Positions 1 to 12,415 of a stretch of DNA of 64,000 nt are shown in pieces (the stretch's first letter is position 1; each line of letters begins with the position of its first letter). A program made the translations under genes and the position numbers. This DNA comes from Anas platyrhynchos (taxonomy: Eukaryota > Chordata > Aves > Anseriformes > Anatidae): positions 140,856,501 to 140,920,500 of the forward strand of contig NC_092588.1 in assembly GCF_047663525.1 (NCBI RefSeq). Reading direction: 5' to 3'. Under the pieces are notes generated by a model. That model worked only from the letters and a program-made list of their open reading frames with translations, had not been told where the DNA came from and did not search any database.

Positions 1-1865
1 ATTTCCCCCTGTCAAGTTCTTGCAGCCTAGACTTCTCTTTAAACCCTTTTAGCTCCCCTCCAGCTGGAGCTCTGGGCTTTCTCTTTCTCCTAGCTCTAAC
101 CGTGGGAGTAACCCTGGTCTTGTGCTAAGCCTCAGCCCAGGGGCCCTAGCCAGTGCCCAAGCTAAAACCTTCTCAGAGGCATGGTTTTTTCACAGCCCAC
201 CTTTCCTTTGGCATGTTCCCTTTCACGTTCCCCTCCAGCTGCAACTTTAGTCTGTCTCTGCCCAGATACTAACCTTAACACAGATCCTTAGACCAGGACC
301 CCCAGCCAGTGCCCACAATGTGTTCCTTTTGCCACATTTGCTCTACACCACATTTTATCTACACCGTTTTTTTCTTCAGAGCTCCTCTCCAGCTCCACTC
401 CAGCTGCAGCTCCAGACTCTCTCTTTCCCTCAGCCCTAATCTTAATGCTTGCTCAAACCATATGCTTTGGACATGGCCCCCGGCCAGTGCCCACACCAGG
501 AAGTTCTTGCAGCCGAGTTCTTGCAGCCCACACATCCCTGTGACAGCCACTTTCTAGCCCTGAGCCAGCTGCAGCTCTTGGCTCTCTCTTGCTGTCAGCC
601 ATAACCTCAGACCTATCCCTACCCCTGACAGTACTGAGCCTTAGACCAAGCCCCCAGCCAGTGCACACACCTAAAAGATCTTACAGACGAGTTATCTTTG
701 TGTCCCAGCCTTTCCTCTAGCAACTGCTTTCAACCTCTCCTGCAGCTGGAGGTCTGGTCTCTCTCTTTCTCCCAATGTTAACACTAACCCTCACGCTAGC
801 TGTATGCTTAGCCTCAGACCAGGATGCCAAGCAGTAAAAACAAAAAACAAAACAAAACAAAACCAGCAAAAGCAACCAAGTTCTTCCTGCACCCTGCGCT
901 TCCTAGGCCCATTCTAATTGCAGCATTAGGCTCGCTCTTGCTGACAAATCTAACCCTACCTCCAAACCTAGGAGGAGGCAGAGCCTCAGACCAGGCAGCC
1001 CTGCCACGTTCTCCTTGCAGTCTAAAGTTCCCCTTCAAAGTCCCTTTGTAGCTCCCCTTCAGCTGGAACTGTCTGTCTCTTTCCTCCAGCCCTAACTCTA
1101 ACTCCAAAATAAACCTAACCTTAAGCTGAGCCTTGTCACTGCCCCCTTTTGGTGCCCTCACCAGAAAGTTATCCCAGCCAAGCTCTCCTTGCATGCCACC
1201 CTTTCTCTGGGCAAGTCCTTTCTACCCCAGTCCCACCACAGCTCTAGGTTATCTTTTTCTCTCAGCCCTAATACTAACGCTAGCCATATCAAACTCAAAC
1301 AAAGGCCGAGCCTTGGCCTAGAACTCACCAGGCCAAACCAAAATGTTCTGGCAACCACGTTCTTGCAGCCTACACTTCCCATTACCAGTTCCTTCATTGT
1401 CCCTCTGCAGCTGGAGCTCTCATCTCTCTCGAGTGTAACCCTGGCTTTAAGCCCAACTATATGCTGACCAGGCCTCACTGCCAATGCCCACACCAAAATT
1501 TTCTCTCAGCCATGTTCTCTTTGCAGCCCACCATTTCCTTTGGCAGCCTCTTTCCCATCTCCCTCCAACTGGGGCTCTTGGCTTTCTCTTTTCCTCAGCC
1601 CTATCCCTAACCGTGACCACAGGGTGAACCTCAGACCAAGACACCCACCAAACATTCTCCCCTCCCAAGTTTTCTCTGCACCCCACTGTCTCTTTCTGAA
1701 ACTCCTTTCCAACCCCAATCCACCTGCAGCAGCAGGCTCTTGCCCCTGACCCTAACCCTAACCATGGTCCTGATGCATTCTGAAGGCTGAGCCTTGGCCG
1801 TGGGCCCCTTCCAGCACTGACACCAGAAAGTTCTCTCTGTAGCCATGTAACCTTAGCAGCCTCTT
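1..1865. repeat. Degenerate ~166 bp tandem satellite with telomere-like blocks
   Basis: About eleven head-to-tail units fill this stretch, and the array continues off the left edge. A CCAGCTG-type block recurs near 61, 235, 405, 565, 745, 1070, 1240, 1408, 1566 and 1723, with one weaker unit near 900, giving a mean period of about 166 bp. Each unit has the same order: a CAGCTG/GAGCTC block, a TCTCTTTCTC pyrimidine run, an eroded CCCTAAC stretch, a CCTCAGACC block, then CAGTGCCCACACC and TTCTTGCAGCC. The best telomere-like stretch is 1750-1763, two adjacent CCCTAA units. Units are clearly diverged from each other, so the array is old or not well homogenised. Open frames up to 126 codons occur on both strands but do not keep one frame through the array, so I do not treat them as genes. 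I do not recognise a named satellite family. Confidence 0.85.
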
Positions 1866-4800
1866 GGGATTTCTCCCCACCCTAACACAGGCTGACTGTC
1901 TCTAGGGAGAGAGAACCTGCATCCGAGGTCTGCTCTTTGCTCCCTTGTAGCTTATGGACATTTTTGTGCATGTGCGAGGAGGTGTTTCACATATACTGCC
2001 TGGCACAACACTTGTACTTCAGTCCATTGACCGATTTTTTTATAGCATGACACTGTGAATGTATGTTGCTGATCTGTTTGTGGTGTACATCCAGTATCAG
2101 AAGAGGAAAGACCTTCTGGGAGAGGACTGAAAAACTTCAGAGCTAAACCCAAAGCTGGTACAATACTGCCTGTAGTGTCTATGGGGAGATCTCTCTTGTT
2201 CAGTGTATCTCCACAACAGCATTCATGAGCCATTGTAAGCAAAACAGCTTGTTTCACTTCACAGATAACCTGTGAGCAAGCTAACGTAGATGTTGAGATG
2301 ATGGCCCAGGAACTGACAGAAGACTGAAGGGCCAAATTATGACAGTACAACCTCTTCTGAGGTAGCAGTTGGTCTTTAGCTGTTTCTTAGAAGACTGTTT
2401 GGGATCTGTATCTTCCAGCATTGGTAAGAACAGTTTTTGGGAATAGGAAATTCATGCTCTGAGTTACCGCACACTCCAACAACAGAGCGGCACTTCCTAC
2501 TTGACTTTAAAGAAATCCACCCCCTGTGGATTTACAAGCGTTAGAGACTCCTTTAGAGTGTCCAGAACTTTTTGATGGCTGAATATAAAGCTTTTGAACT
2601 GCCTGAGGACTGAATAGGAGGGCACGGCCAGGGTCAATTCACAGTGCTTGGGAACTTTATTAAGGGTGTGATATCACCAGTGGACTAAGCTGGTCAGAAC
2701 ATGCTCACTCTCTGATGAAGTGGTTTACTATCCTTATTAGCACTAAGCAGTAGTTAGAAGCTCCAGAGGAGATGAAAGTGTTTTGTTTTGTCATATCTGC
2801 ATCATTTTTTTTCTGTCATTGGTACTATTTTTTTTTCTTCTGTTTCTTCCTGTGCCTGTACAAGATGCTCCATTGGGAGCTGGTGGACAGGAGAGAGGGA
2901 AGGAGAGAATAAGCTAGCAAGACTGTGCTAATGACTGGTTGCCCTTGACTGACTTCATCAATAGTTTGCATAAATTAAAAACAGGGTGCAGGCTCTCACC
3001 TTGGCATTTAAGTAAAGCCTGGGACTAGCAAGCTCACCATTAAAATCCCTTTGCTCTTATTGATGCTTGCAGCAAAGTCTTGCTGAGCCTTACTATTTAA
3101 ACATAACACTTCCTAACTTAATACTTCATCCCAGCACATATAGGAATGACTTGCTTTTTTTTCACTGATCATCGAGAGCAATTCTGGTGAGTTAGGGTCT
3201 CTACTCCTGAGGAAAGGGATATCACACAGTTTGTAAGTGAAGCTTTGCCTAGCTACTGGAAGGTAATACTGCCCTTTACAATTATTTTCTGCAGCTGCAA
3301 AGAACAGAAGGCCCACAGAGTATCCCTGGGCCAACTGCCATAGAAACTAATTTCAGCTAGGGCAGACTCATAAATTGTTCCATTACTCTATAAATTGGTC
3401 TGGGTACATGTCACTTCAAGCCAAGCTGGGTTACTTTAAATCCAGCCCATAGTTCTAAAATATTGCTGTTTTTAAAAAAGAATTCATCTTAAAGACATGA
3501 TGAAAATAAATTCCTGAAATAAATTAACCTTCTACAAGAGCATAAAACCCACAAGGATGTTGAGTTATTTACCAATTTATTGGAAATACAAAAAGAACAG
3601 TCCAAACATTTTGAAGACAAGGCATTTCCTTCATTTGTAAAACTGAAAAACAGAAAACCAGTAAGCATAAACTTTTTTTAAAATGCAGACTCCTTAATTG
3701 CTCTGCTTTCAGAAGAACAAATACAATTTGTATATGGAAATGATTACTGCCTATATATGTTTACAGGCAGAAGGCATTGCCTGCCAGTCGTCAGATGTGC
3801 CATCAAGAGTCGCCGGGTTTGCAGAATTTCACATCATTGCAGAGGATTTCAAACAAACTCTGGAACATAATTTAAAATGCAAAAACAAAGTTATTAAAAT
3901 TAATTTACAGAGATCAATGCAGCAATTCCTTAAGCACAAAGGAGTCTTACATTTCATTTTAAGCATTACCAATTTCCTTTTGTTCCCCAACACAAGGCAT
4001 GGCACATAACCAAAGACCTATGAAGGGGGCAATCAGCCTCAATTAGGAGTCAGGCATCTATCCCAAGTGATGCTTTGCTTTCTTTTTATTTATGATGAAA
4101 AAAATAGACAACCTACTCCAGCCTAGGCTTAGGAAATTATTACAGCCAGGGGTAGCTCCTTTAGTCACCTCCCCAAATGCAATGAAAGCCAGGACAGCTT
4201 CTTCTCACCTTGTTCAACTCTCCATAAACAACCCAACTGAAAGCCTTACGGTGATCGTGATCGGTGTCTCACAGTAGCCGCATCCATTTTAGTTCAAACA
4301 AAGTAAAATTCCCCCTAGCCAGAGCAACACTGAAGCCCAGCTATCCCACTCCCTCAGGGGCCCTCTGCTTCCCTTTTATGACTTCCCCCACTTAGGCAGC
4401 ACAGCTGTCAGTTCCACCTCCCAGCAGTTTAACAAGCCACAACTGCCAGGTTTTGCAGCTTATATAGTCTTTAAGGGCTAACCTCTTCCTTCTTCTGAAG
4501 CAAAGGGTTTTAACCCTTTCTAGGTTCACAGTGACTACAGCTCAGCTGGTGAGTTGTTTACGTGCAGCTTCCTGGGATTTTCTGGCGTCTCTTTACTGAT
4601 CCTGTTTCCTCAGGTGTAGTCAGCAATGGAGTTGCAGAATTGCTCCTGGGTGCTGTTGCTCCAGCTTGGGGGTAGCGAATCTAAACCTTAAACAATGTGT
4701 AAACCTTCATGTTGTTTTGTTTTGTTTCAGCAAAAAGATCTAAATTGATAGATTTCACTACTAAAATTTTGGTATCAAAAACATGTAAGTTCAATAAGGA

Positions 4801-5784
4801 CATTCTGTATATGTTTCTTGTTTGTTCTTCAACCTGCAAAGTATTTTGATCAACATTGGGTAATAAATGCACTTTGAGTAATCCATTAATCAAATTTGTG
4901 CCTGTCTAAGAGCTGATTTCTTTCAAAATATACTCTTTTTTCTGATTGAAAAGATTTTGAGCTTCCTGTTTTTAAATGTAATTAAACATGAAATGACACA
5001 TTTTAAAAATAGTCTAAGAAATAAAATGCAGTATTTACTTCCTATAGTGGCACATACTTTTAATAGAAACTGCTTGGTGCAGAGCTCATCTTAATTGGTA
5101 AAGCCAGTAAGTTCTGTTTTCATCTAGCTATATTTTTCATATTTGTGAAGTTTCTGAGGAATTTTCCTTCCTGCTACAGCACTGGAGCAGCCTTTCCAAT
5201 TTCTAGCCCAGAAATACAGCTTCCTTAGCGTGCACCATTTTAGAGTTTCTCGCTTGCTGTGGTTAATCACAGGAACTACCGTAGCTGATGAACTGTTAAA
5301 GAGCTGCAGTAGTTCCTGCATGCTCTAATTTAGATGGTTGCCACTGTTACTAAGGATTTTGTTTTTAGAGGAGGTTGTTTGTGCTCTCTTTCAACGTTGC
5401 TAAACAACTCTCAAGCGTTTTTCTTCTGGAGACATTGAAAAGCTCCACTAATGCCAATACTGGAGAAATAGCCCTTAAAAAAAAGTCCTTGTGAAATTCA
5501 TGGAAAAGTAGAGTATGTAGTTTTCAAAGCTCAAGTTGCAAAAAAAATACTACTAATAAAAAAATCCTTTAATACTGGATGCCTCCCTTTTGGACAGGAA
5601 ACACCAGATACCAAGAACCTGAGCACTGACAACACCAACTGAATCCTGAAGCTTCAGTGGCACGGTCCTTGTGAGAAGCAGGTCTCTCATGCATGGTATC
5701 TAAATAAAGTAATGTTTTAAAAAAATCTGGCCTTACCTGCATTTAAAGAATTTACCTGGATAACATTTCACCACACATCAGCTT
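1866..5784. other. Intergenic DNA, no gene recognised
   Basis: This is AT-rich sequence with short A and T runs. The longest frames are a 132-codon one on the minus strand (1952-2350) and a 103-codon one on the plus strand (3698-4009). Neither shows a domain I know, a codon pattern that stands out, or convincing splice sites, so I do not call them. I see no clear transposon signature. Confidence 0.6.
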
Positions 5785-6945
5785 GCTCCAGACCTTGTCC
5801 ATTCACATTCTGAATTCTCCAGGGAAGGAAATCCTGCGACCTTTCCAGCATTTTGCCACCTCCACGTTTTTTCTATGTGTCCAATAGGAATTCCCCACAC
5901 TCCGGCTTGTGTCTACTGCTCCTTGTCCTGTTGCTGGACACCTTTGAGAAGAGCCTGATTCTGTTTTCTCTGTGCTCTTCCATTAGGTATCTGGAGGCAG
6001 CAGTAAGCCCTCTTTGTTGCCTTTACTGCTTACTGCGGAACAAAACCAGGTCTCCCAGCCTGCTCTCATGTAGGATGTGGTCCAGCCCCAAAGCTATCCT
6101 GGTGATCCTCCACGGGGCTTGCTCCAGTATGGCAATGCCTTTCTTGGCCTGGGTACTCCAAAACTGGACTCAGCATGCCAGGTACAGGCTCAGAAGTGAA
6201 CATGGGGGAGAAACACTTTTCTCAACCAGCTGGATACACTCTTACAGCCCATTTATTCCGTCTCAAATGCAAGATCCTAGATCCCACTTGCCTTTGCTGG
6301 ACTTCAGGAGGTTTCTGTCAGACCATGTCCCCAGTCTGTTCAGGTGCCTATGCACGGCAGCTCTGTTCTCCTAGCGTAACAGCTGCTCCCTCCAATGGCA
6401 TATTGTCTGCAAACTTGCTGAGAGTGCACTCCATCCCATCATCCAGGTCATGAATAAAGATATTAAACAGTATTATCTCCGCTATGAATCCTTGAGGGAT
6501 GCCACTTGTACAGCCGGTCACCGGTTCTGCTTCATATTGTTGATTACCACCCTTTGAGCCCAGTGGCTCAGCTGATTTTCTGCCCATGTTATCATCCACT
6601 TACACAGTCCATACCTCACTAATTTGGCTCTAAGGAGATAATGGGAGACTGTATCAAAGGCCTTGCTAGAATCAAAGCATACAGCAGTCAGTGCTCCTCC
6701 CTCCATGACAGAGAAAGTCACCTCATCACAGAAGGCAATCAGGTTGCTCAGGCATAATTTGCCCTTGATAATTCTGTGCTGGCTATTCCCAATCACCTTC
6801 TTATCCTTCTTTTGCTTGGAAATGGCTTATAGGAGAATTCAGTCCATAACCCTCTAAGGGCGTGCAGTTAAGCTGTCTGGTCTGTACTTCCCCAGATTCT
6901 CCTTTTTGTCCGTCTTCAGGATGGACATGGCATTTTCTTCTTCAT
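5785..6945 (-). mobile_element. CR1-type LINE fragment, reverse transcriptase to 3' region
   Basis: Read on the minus strand, 6796-6348 encodes recognisable CR1 ORF2 reverse transcriptase: FDSSKAFDTVSH, then PQGFIAEIILFNIFIHDLDD, then ECTLSKFADN. The catalytic FADD motif reads FADN, and the flanking frame is broken by shifts and stops, so the copy is dead. Toward 5850 the sequence matches the downstream CR1 region, the part usually read as 'gttgctggacacctttgagaag' on the opposite strand. The 5' end is cut inside the reverse transcriptase domain, as usual for CR1. The 173-codon plus-strand frame at 5853-6374 is the antisense shadow of this element. The 3' border near 5785 is approximate because the tail octamers are not clear. 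Confidence 0.8.
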
Positions 6946-9769
6946 AGCTCAGTTGTAATATATTATTGTTTCAAACAATATGTAATTGACAATGAGACCC
7001 AAATATGTTATTAGAAAGTTATAGTCTATCACGTCTCTCCTTTTTAGGATATTTTATATTTCTAATGTAAATAACTTGCAATATTTAGGTTTTCAGTAAA
7101 TTATATGTTTCTGCTAAAGAAGTTTTTATCCTAGATAAAACCACTCTCACCTCGAATTCTTTTGATTTATATAATAAATACATGTTTTCCAAGAAATATT
7201 CTTAAAAAAAAATGGAAATGAGAAAAAGTCACTTCCTTAAGCCTATTTCAGTTACTGAAAAACTTTCTTGATGCCAACAGATACTTAAAGTTTTTAGTTT
7301 ATCTAAAATAAATGCAAATAATCAACTTGCCAGACATCAGATTAAGAAAGAAGAAAAATGATAGGACGAAAAATGTGCACATCTTAATTACTTTCTAATT
7401 ACTGTGTGAAACTTCAAGGAGCCGAAGAGAAAACGAAACCCAGCTCTCACGAGAGCAGAAGTGAAAATGCTGTAGGAGCTGGTTAGGCATAAGACCGAAA
7501 GAGATTCTAGTGAAATCTCCAAGCAACAGCATAAAATGTTGTAGAGATGGATAACGAGATAGGCTTTGTGTGTGTGGTAACGTGTTTTAAACCTCAGGCC
7601 CCATCTGTGACAGGCCTACACGGTTGCAAGCCCCTAGAGCACCAGCATTTCACGGGAGGCAGTGCTCGTGGTGGGGTTCGGTGTGCTATGGCTCTTTCCT
7701 CTTGGGCATGTCTGTTTCAAGATACACGTGCTTGAGGCCTGATCTACACAGTTTTTTGTTCCTGTAAGTAAATGTGTGTGGTAACTTTAAACAGAAATGG
7801 TTTTACAAGTGCGGAGGTGCTTACAGTAAATGGCTGCACCAGCCCGGGTGGGTTATCTCCTGTTTGTGGGAGAAGCCACGCCATGAGAGCACACACGACA
7901 TCTTCCAACCATAAGACGTAGCAGTGCTTTGCCTACTCTGGTATTAAAAGTAGGCTAAGCAAAGCAACCATAGCTATTCTAGGTGTGAGGAGGGGCCTCT
8001 TGGCCCAAGCCTTCCTCCTTGGCAGGCATGGGGGTGGCGTTTCCTGGTGATCCTGGGGGTGACAGGGTACTGCTGCCTCTGCACAGGGGGTCTGGTGGCA
8101 GGGACCAGAGTCCTGGTACGAGATGAGTTAGCAGGGATTGTTAGTGTTGTTAAAACAATCTGACCTGTGGGCAGACAAAGCTTTGATCACTATACACTGC
8201 CGCTGAAAACGTCATGGCAGTCTTCAGCAACACATCTCCCAGGCTTGTTGTCGGAGCCAGCAGGCTTGAGGCTCCCTCAGTTTCACTGGGGAAGCGTGAG
8301 CATTTCTAGGAATTCAGCTCTGGAGAAATCCAGTGGTCCCACAGTGAAAAAAAAAAACAACAGAGCAATTCTACGTGTTAACTAAACTAATAGGTTATTG
8401 GTGTATTCTACTTTTATTTTTTTAGCTACTTTTTGTTTGAAAACAAGTAAGAAATGTTCAAAGATTTGGTTTGTATCTATTTTGAATGAGAACAAAATCC
8501 AGCAGGGAATGATTGGCACAACACGGATGAAGGCAGGGCATAGTTATCCGTGTGAGTTACTGTAGGCAGGAAGATGACTTACTGTATGCCCTTTCCAAGC
8601 ACAGAGCACCTTAGCTAGTACCACCTAGGAGGCCTAGTTCTTTAAAATAAAAAAAAGTTTATACAAGTTAACACCAGGAGAACATCTTGTCTGTGATTAT
8701 ATATAAAGTAAGCTTTGAGATTAATTCATTAATGAGAAAAAAAAGGACAAAAATAACAGATAAACAATTGGTATATGCCCAAAGCTCCCTTTACAGTATA
8801 CAGTTTCACACGTGTGAGGTGTGCAGAGTAAGAGGGGCGGAAAATTGAAGCAAAAGAAGAAATACTGCAAAACCGCAGCTTTTTTACGCTGTCACCATTT
8901 CTACATTTGCAAATGAAGTTGCTACCATGTTTCCTCTGCCAGGCAGGCAGAAAGGGCCACCTAGCAGCTTGCAAGCTGCAGAGTAAGTGCAGCAGAGCAA
9001 GAGCTTTTGTGTTGATATAAACGACAATTCTTTGATGTTAGGTACTGCACGGTCCCGCAGAAATTAAGAGTTTCCATTCAATGTGGAAGAATAAAGGAAG
9101 GAAGCCAAGAAGTTTTGCTCTTCTTTGAAGCAAAGATGAATAAAGTCTCTTTAAGAATGAAATATTCATGTGTTCCAGTGTGTTTTTTAGTTCCTTGAAC
9201 ATCTATATTCTGGGATGAGCTTGAGCTTAAGAAACGTCTTAAACTACTGCTGCACAGTGGGGAAGGGCTTCGAGACCTAGAGGCAGTGCTGGATATAGTC
9301 AGAGTACTGGTGGCACTGAACCAACACCAGGCTGACTGCTACAGACCCCGCTTTTCAGTTCAGAACCAGTGTTTACTCACAGAAAAGCATCAACACAAAA
9401 ATAAAACCCAGACACGCTTAAATATGTGTGAGGGGGAAGGAAACCATCTCCATGCTGCTCCCAGCTTGCAGACCACAGGGTTTCTGTTCGGGTTCCTGCG
9501 GGGAGCGTGGGTGAGGACAGAAAACCTGTGGCACGTTGCTGGGCTCCTCTGTTTCCAAAGCATAGAAAACTGCAGTAAACACAACCACATAACCTGGTAT
9601 TTGTGTGTGCTTTTCCCTATTATTTTGGCTGCTGATTATTGCGAAGGAGAGAGTTTAGCTGTTCTTATATGTGGCAAACAGGTTGGTTCTTTCGTCTAAC
9701 TGACAGACAGAACCTACTTTTTAGCATCGCTATCTGACTACCAAAAAATAGCATGAAGACATCATTAAA

Positions 9770-9813
<44 letters not shown>

Positions 9814-12269
9814 AAAATATTATTCCTTGTCACTTACTGGTTGTGCAAATATGCAGACCCGCATACACAGATGCACCAGGCAGAAAGAAGAGGGGCTGGC
9901 ACAGAAAAGAGCTGACAAAAATGGAAATGGAGAAGAGAGTCTGAAAAACAAGTAAATAATCGAATGAAAAGGAAGGGAGGAAGCAGCAGGGGTTTTCTTT
10001 CCTCTTCTGCACAGTCTTTGTGACAAGAAAATTACTTGGAAGTTCAGGCATCAGATAGATGTTTAAAAAGGAATGGCAGAGAAAGCTTGAATGAGACTGA
10101 TCTTTTGAAACAAACATTTCCTTATAAATGAAATCAAATAGCTTCTGCTGGGACAGTAGGTCTCAGGAAGACTGCCATCAAAGTGACCTGCTCTGTCAGA
10201 TACTGTCACGTTTCCCCTTTCACTCAGAGCAAAGAAACAATTTGTATGACTTATCACTTCATTATTTTATTCGTTTGCTTCTTCATCCATTGCTGGGATA
10301 TTTTCTGTCAGTTACCAGGCTTCTCTCAGCTCTGTCTTCAGTCATGTTCCCTGGCAGAAAACACTATTAGCTTGAAACAAATCTCTCAAGGAGAAAGATG
10401 TATTTCTCTAGGCATTCCAGTAAGTCTGAAATATTGTTGCTTCTAACAGCCTCTAAGGAAAAGTAGGAAAAAAAGCCAAACCTAACTAACTTTTGCATGA
10501 GAAAGTATTTAAAAAATGTGTAATTTTTCTGTATATTAATCTGGTTTCCAGGAGGAAAACAAGAGTTGAATACCAGAGGGCACGGGATATGGTAAAGTAA
10601 TAGACTATGTTGTGGTTAGCCCTAACAAACTGGGCAGAGAAAGGTAGTCACCCCCCTTTTCCATGCATGGAAAGCTACACTGGTCATCTCCTCACCGTAT
10701 TTTAGGAGTACTGCAGGCATCATCCCCAAGGCACCATCCCATGGATCATCCCTGCTGCCTGGCTTTAGGCTGTCCCAGCTGGTACACAAGAAAATTATAT
10801 TCCATTAAGTTCTTAATGTTCTTCCAACTAGCATGCCACTTGTTAATTAATAATAGTCATACTTCATTAGTGATTACTAATGTAGTAATATTAAAAATTG
10901 GAAATAAAAATCCTTACAAATACAGTTAGCAGTTTATAGGTAAAAGGAAGCAATTTCGCTGTACTGCAACCCAGAGATTATTGTTATATATAACTGTTTT
11001 AAGAAGCATGCCTTAACAATTTGAGGCAACAGACTAGCAAAGTGGATAGATGAATTAATATAAGATGAATATAGGATGTAGGTGAAAATTTACAGCCATG
11101 TATTATATCCTAACACATGAAGATAAGTGGTTTAAGGTTGGTGGCTGAACCTGCTAATAGCTCCAGTTCTACTGGGTCTGGAGTGCTCTAGAGCTGATTT
11201 CCACAGGCGCAGTGATTACATTTTGGGTTTTAAAATCTCACCTGAAAATCATCCATAAATATGCAGTTCTTTTTTCCATGATTTCCAGATGAAACTTGTC
11301 AAGTTTACAAATAATGATTCATCTCGGGACTTAGCCTTGAATTTGAAGGTTTTTCTTTATTTTTATTTTTCACCTATCATCTTCGGTGCTAAAAGTTCAG
11401 CAGCATAAATGGTAGGCTCATTGATCTCACTTGGTCAACTGATTGGGTTGGACCTCAGCAAGGAGTTGTGGCCGCACACGGAGTCCTTCAGAGAGATCAG
11501 CTCTGCAGGACGGGTAGTAGCGAAGCACTGCAACCGTATTTTAAACACTTGAGTAAAGAGTCAGCATGCCAAGCGTACACACACAGCGTTGAGGAGTAGG
11601 AAAGGATATATTTATCACCAGATTAGAAGTACACTTGAAAAACATTCAGATAAAAAGAACTACCTGCAAAGTAGCTGTCGGACAGTAAAACTGCTTCCAG
11701 CTGGTGTCTAGAGAGAAGAAAGTGTGAACAAGTACTTATAGCTGAGGGCTGCTTCTTTGGATTTTCATTCAGGAGCACAAGTTACTGAAGAGAATTTCTC
11801 TTAAAGAAGCATGAGAATGCTTGGGTGAGTTGGGGTCTGCCTATACAGGCCTTGCTAAAAACATTTTTGCCCTGGAAATGAGAATGAATTGTCTAAAGGA
11901 GAGGCCCAGAAGGAAGCGAGCCTAGGAACCAGTGTGGAGCCAGGCAGAGCTGGACCTCGGGGCTCAGCAGGTCCATGCACCTCCCACCGCTGAGCCTAAA
12001 AACAACTATTTGGGGCATTCTTAGCTCCCTGGTAGGATGAAATTTCCAATAATTTGGCCTTTTCCAAATCGGACATTTTTTTTCTCCAGGACCATACAAT
12101 GCTGAGAGAAATCTGAAGTTTTAGCTAAGAGGACAAAAATTTCCTTTTCTAGGCAGAATGTGTTATTTTAGGAGAAGTTTTATGAAGTATCCCAAAGGAA
12201 GTTCCGAGTATTATTTGACATTTATATATCATACGAGCTTTTTAAAGCACAGAACAAATTACAGTTGAC
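6946..12269. other. Intergenic DNA with one TA microsatellite
   Basis: No exon, RNA gene or clear transposon is recognised apart from the TA repeat near 9769-9812. Open frames (for example 137 codons at 9286-9699) are short and show no known protein similarity that I can recognise. Confidence 0.6.
9769..9812. repeat. (TA)n microsatellite
   Basis: An uninterrupted run of about 17 alternating TA units is preceded by a slightly imperfect ATATGTGTAT stretch. It is likely length-polymorphic. The repeating ISOLEUCINE-TYROSINE frame across it is an artefact. Confidence 0.95.
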
Positions 12270-12415
12270 TTGTTAATTAACTGATTTTCAGCAGATGGGG
12301 AAACACAGACATTGAGAGGCTAGAATAAATTGGCCGTATGAGTTAATGGCAGTCAGGAACATGAATCAGTATCTCCTGGCAAACAGGGCACAAATCTTTG
12401 CCAACTGTGCCACTG
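12270..12415 (+). mobile_element. MIR-like (CORE-SINE type) relic
   Basis: The stretch has the familiar MIR order: TTTTCAGCAGATGGGGAAAC, then ACAGACATTGAGAGGCTAGA, a degraded 'gtcacacagc' portion near 12345, then a block like 'aatcagtatctcctg' and the ending 'gccaactgtgccactgt' that resembles the usual 'ttaaccactagaccac'. MIR-family SINEs are old amniote repeats and survive in birds as diverged pieces. The match is by eye; many substitutions are present. Confidence 0.6.

Noticed and set aside
814-1194. 126-codon minus-strand open frame
   Set aside because: It lies inside the tandem array; frame is not kept between units, and it has no start context or domain.
1952-2350. 132-codon minus-strand open frame
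   Set aside because: No domain, no recognisable protein similarity, no supporting splice or polyadenylation signals; length is possible by chance in 64 kb.
3698-4009. 103-codon plus-strand open frame
   Set aside because: Lysine- and isoleucine-rich translation of AT-rich DNA with no recognised motif; could be conserved non-coding DNA instead.
5853-6374. 173-codon plus-strand open frame, the longest in the window
   Set aside because: It is the antisense shadow of a minus-strand CR1 element.
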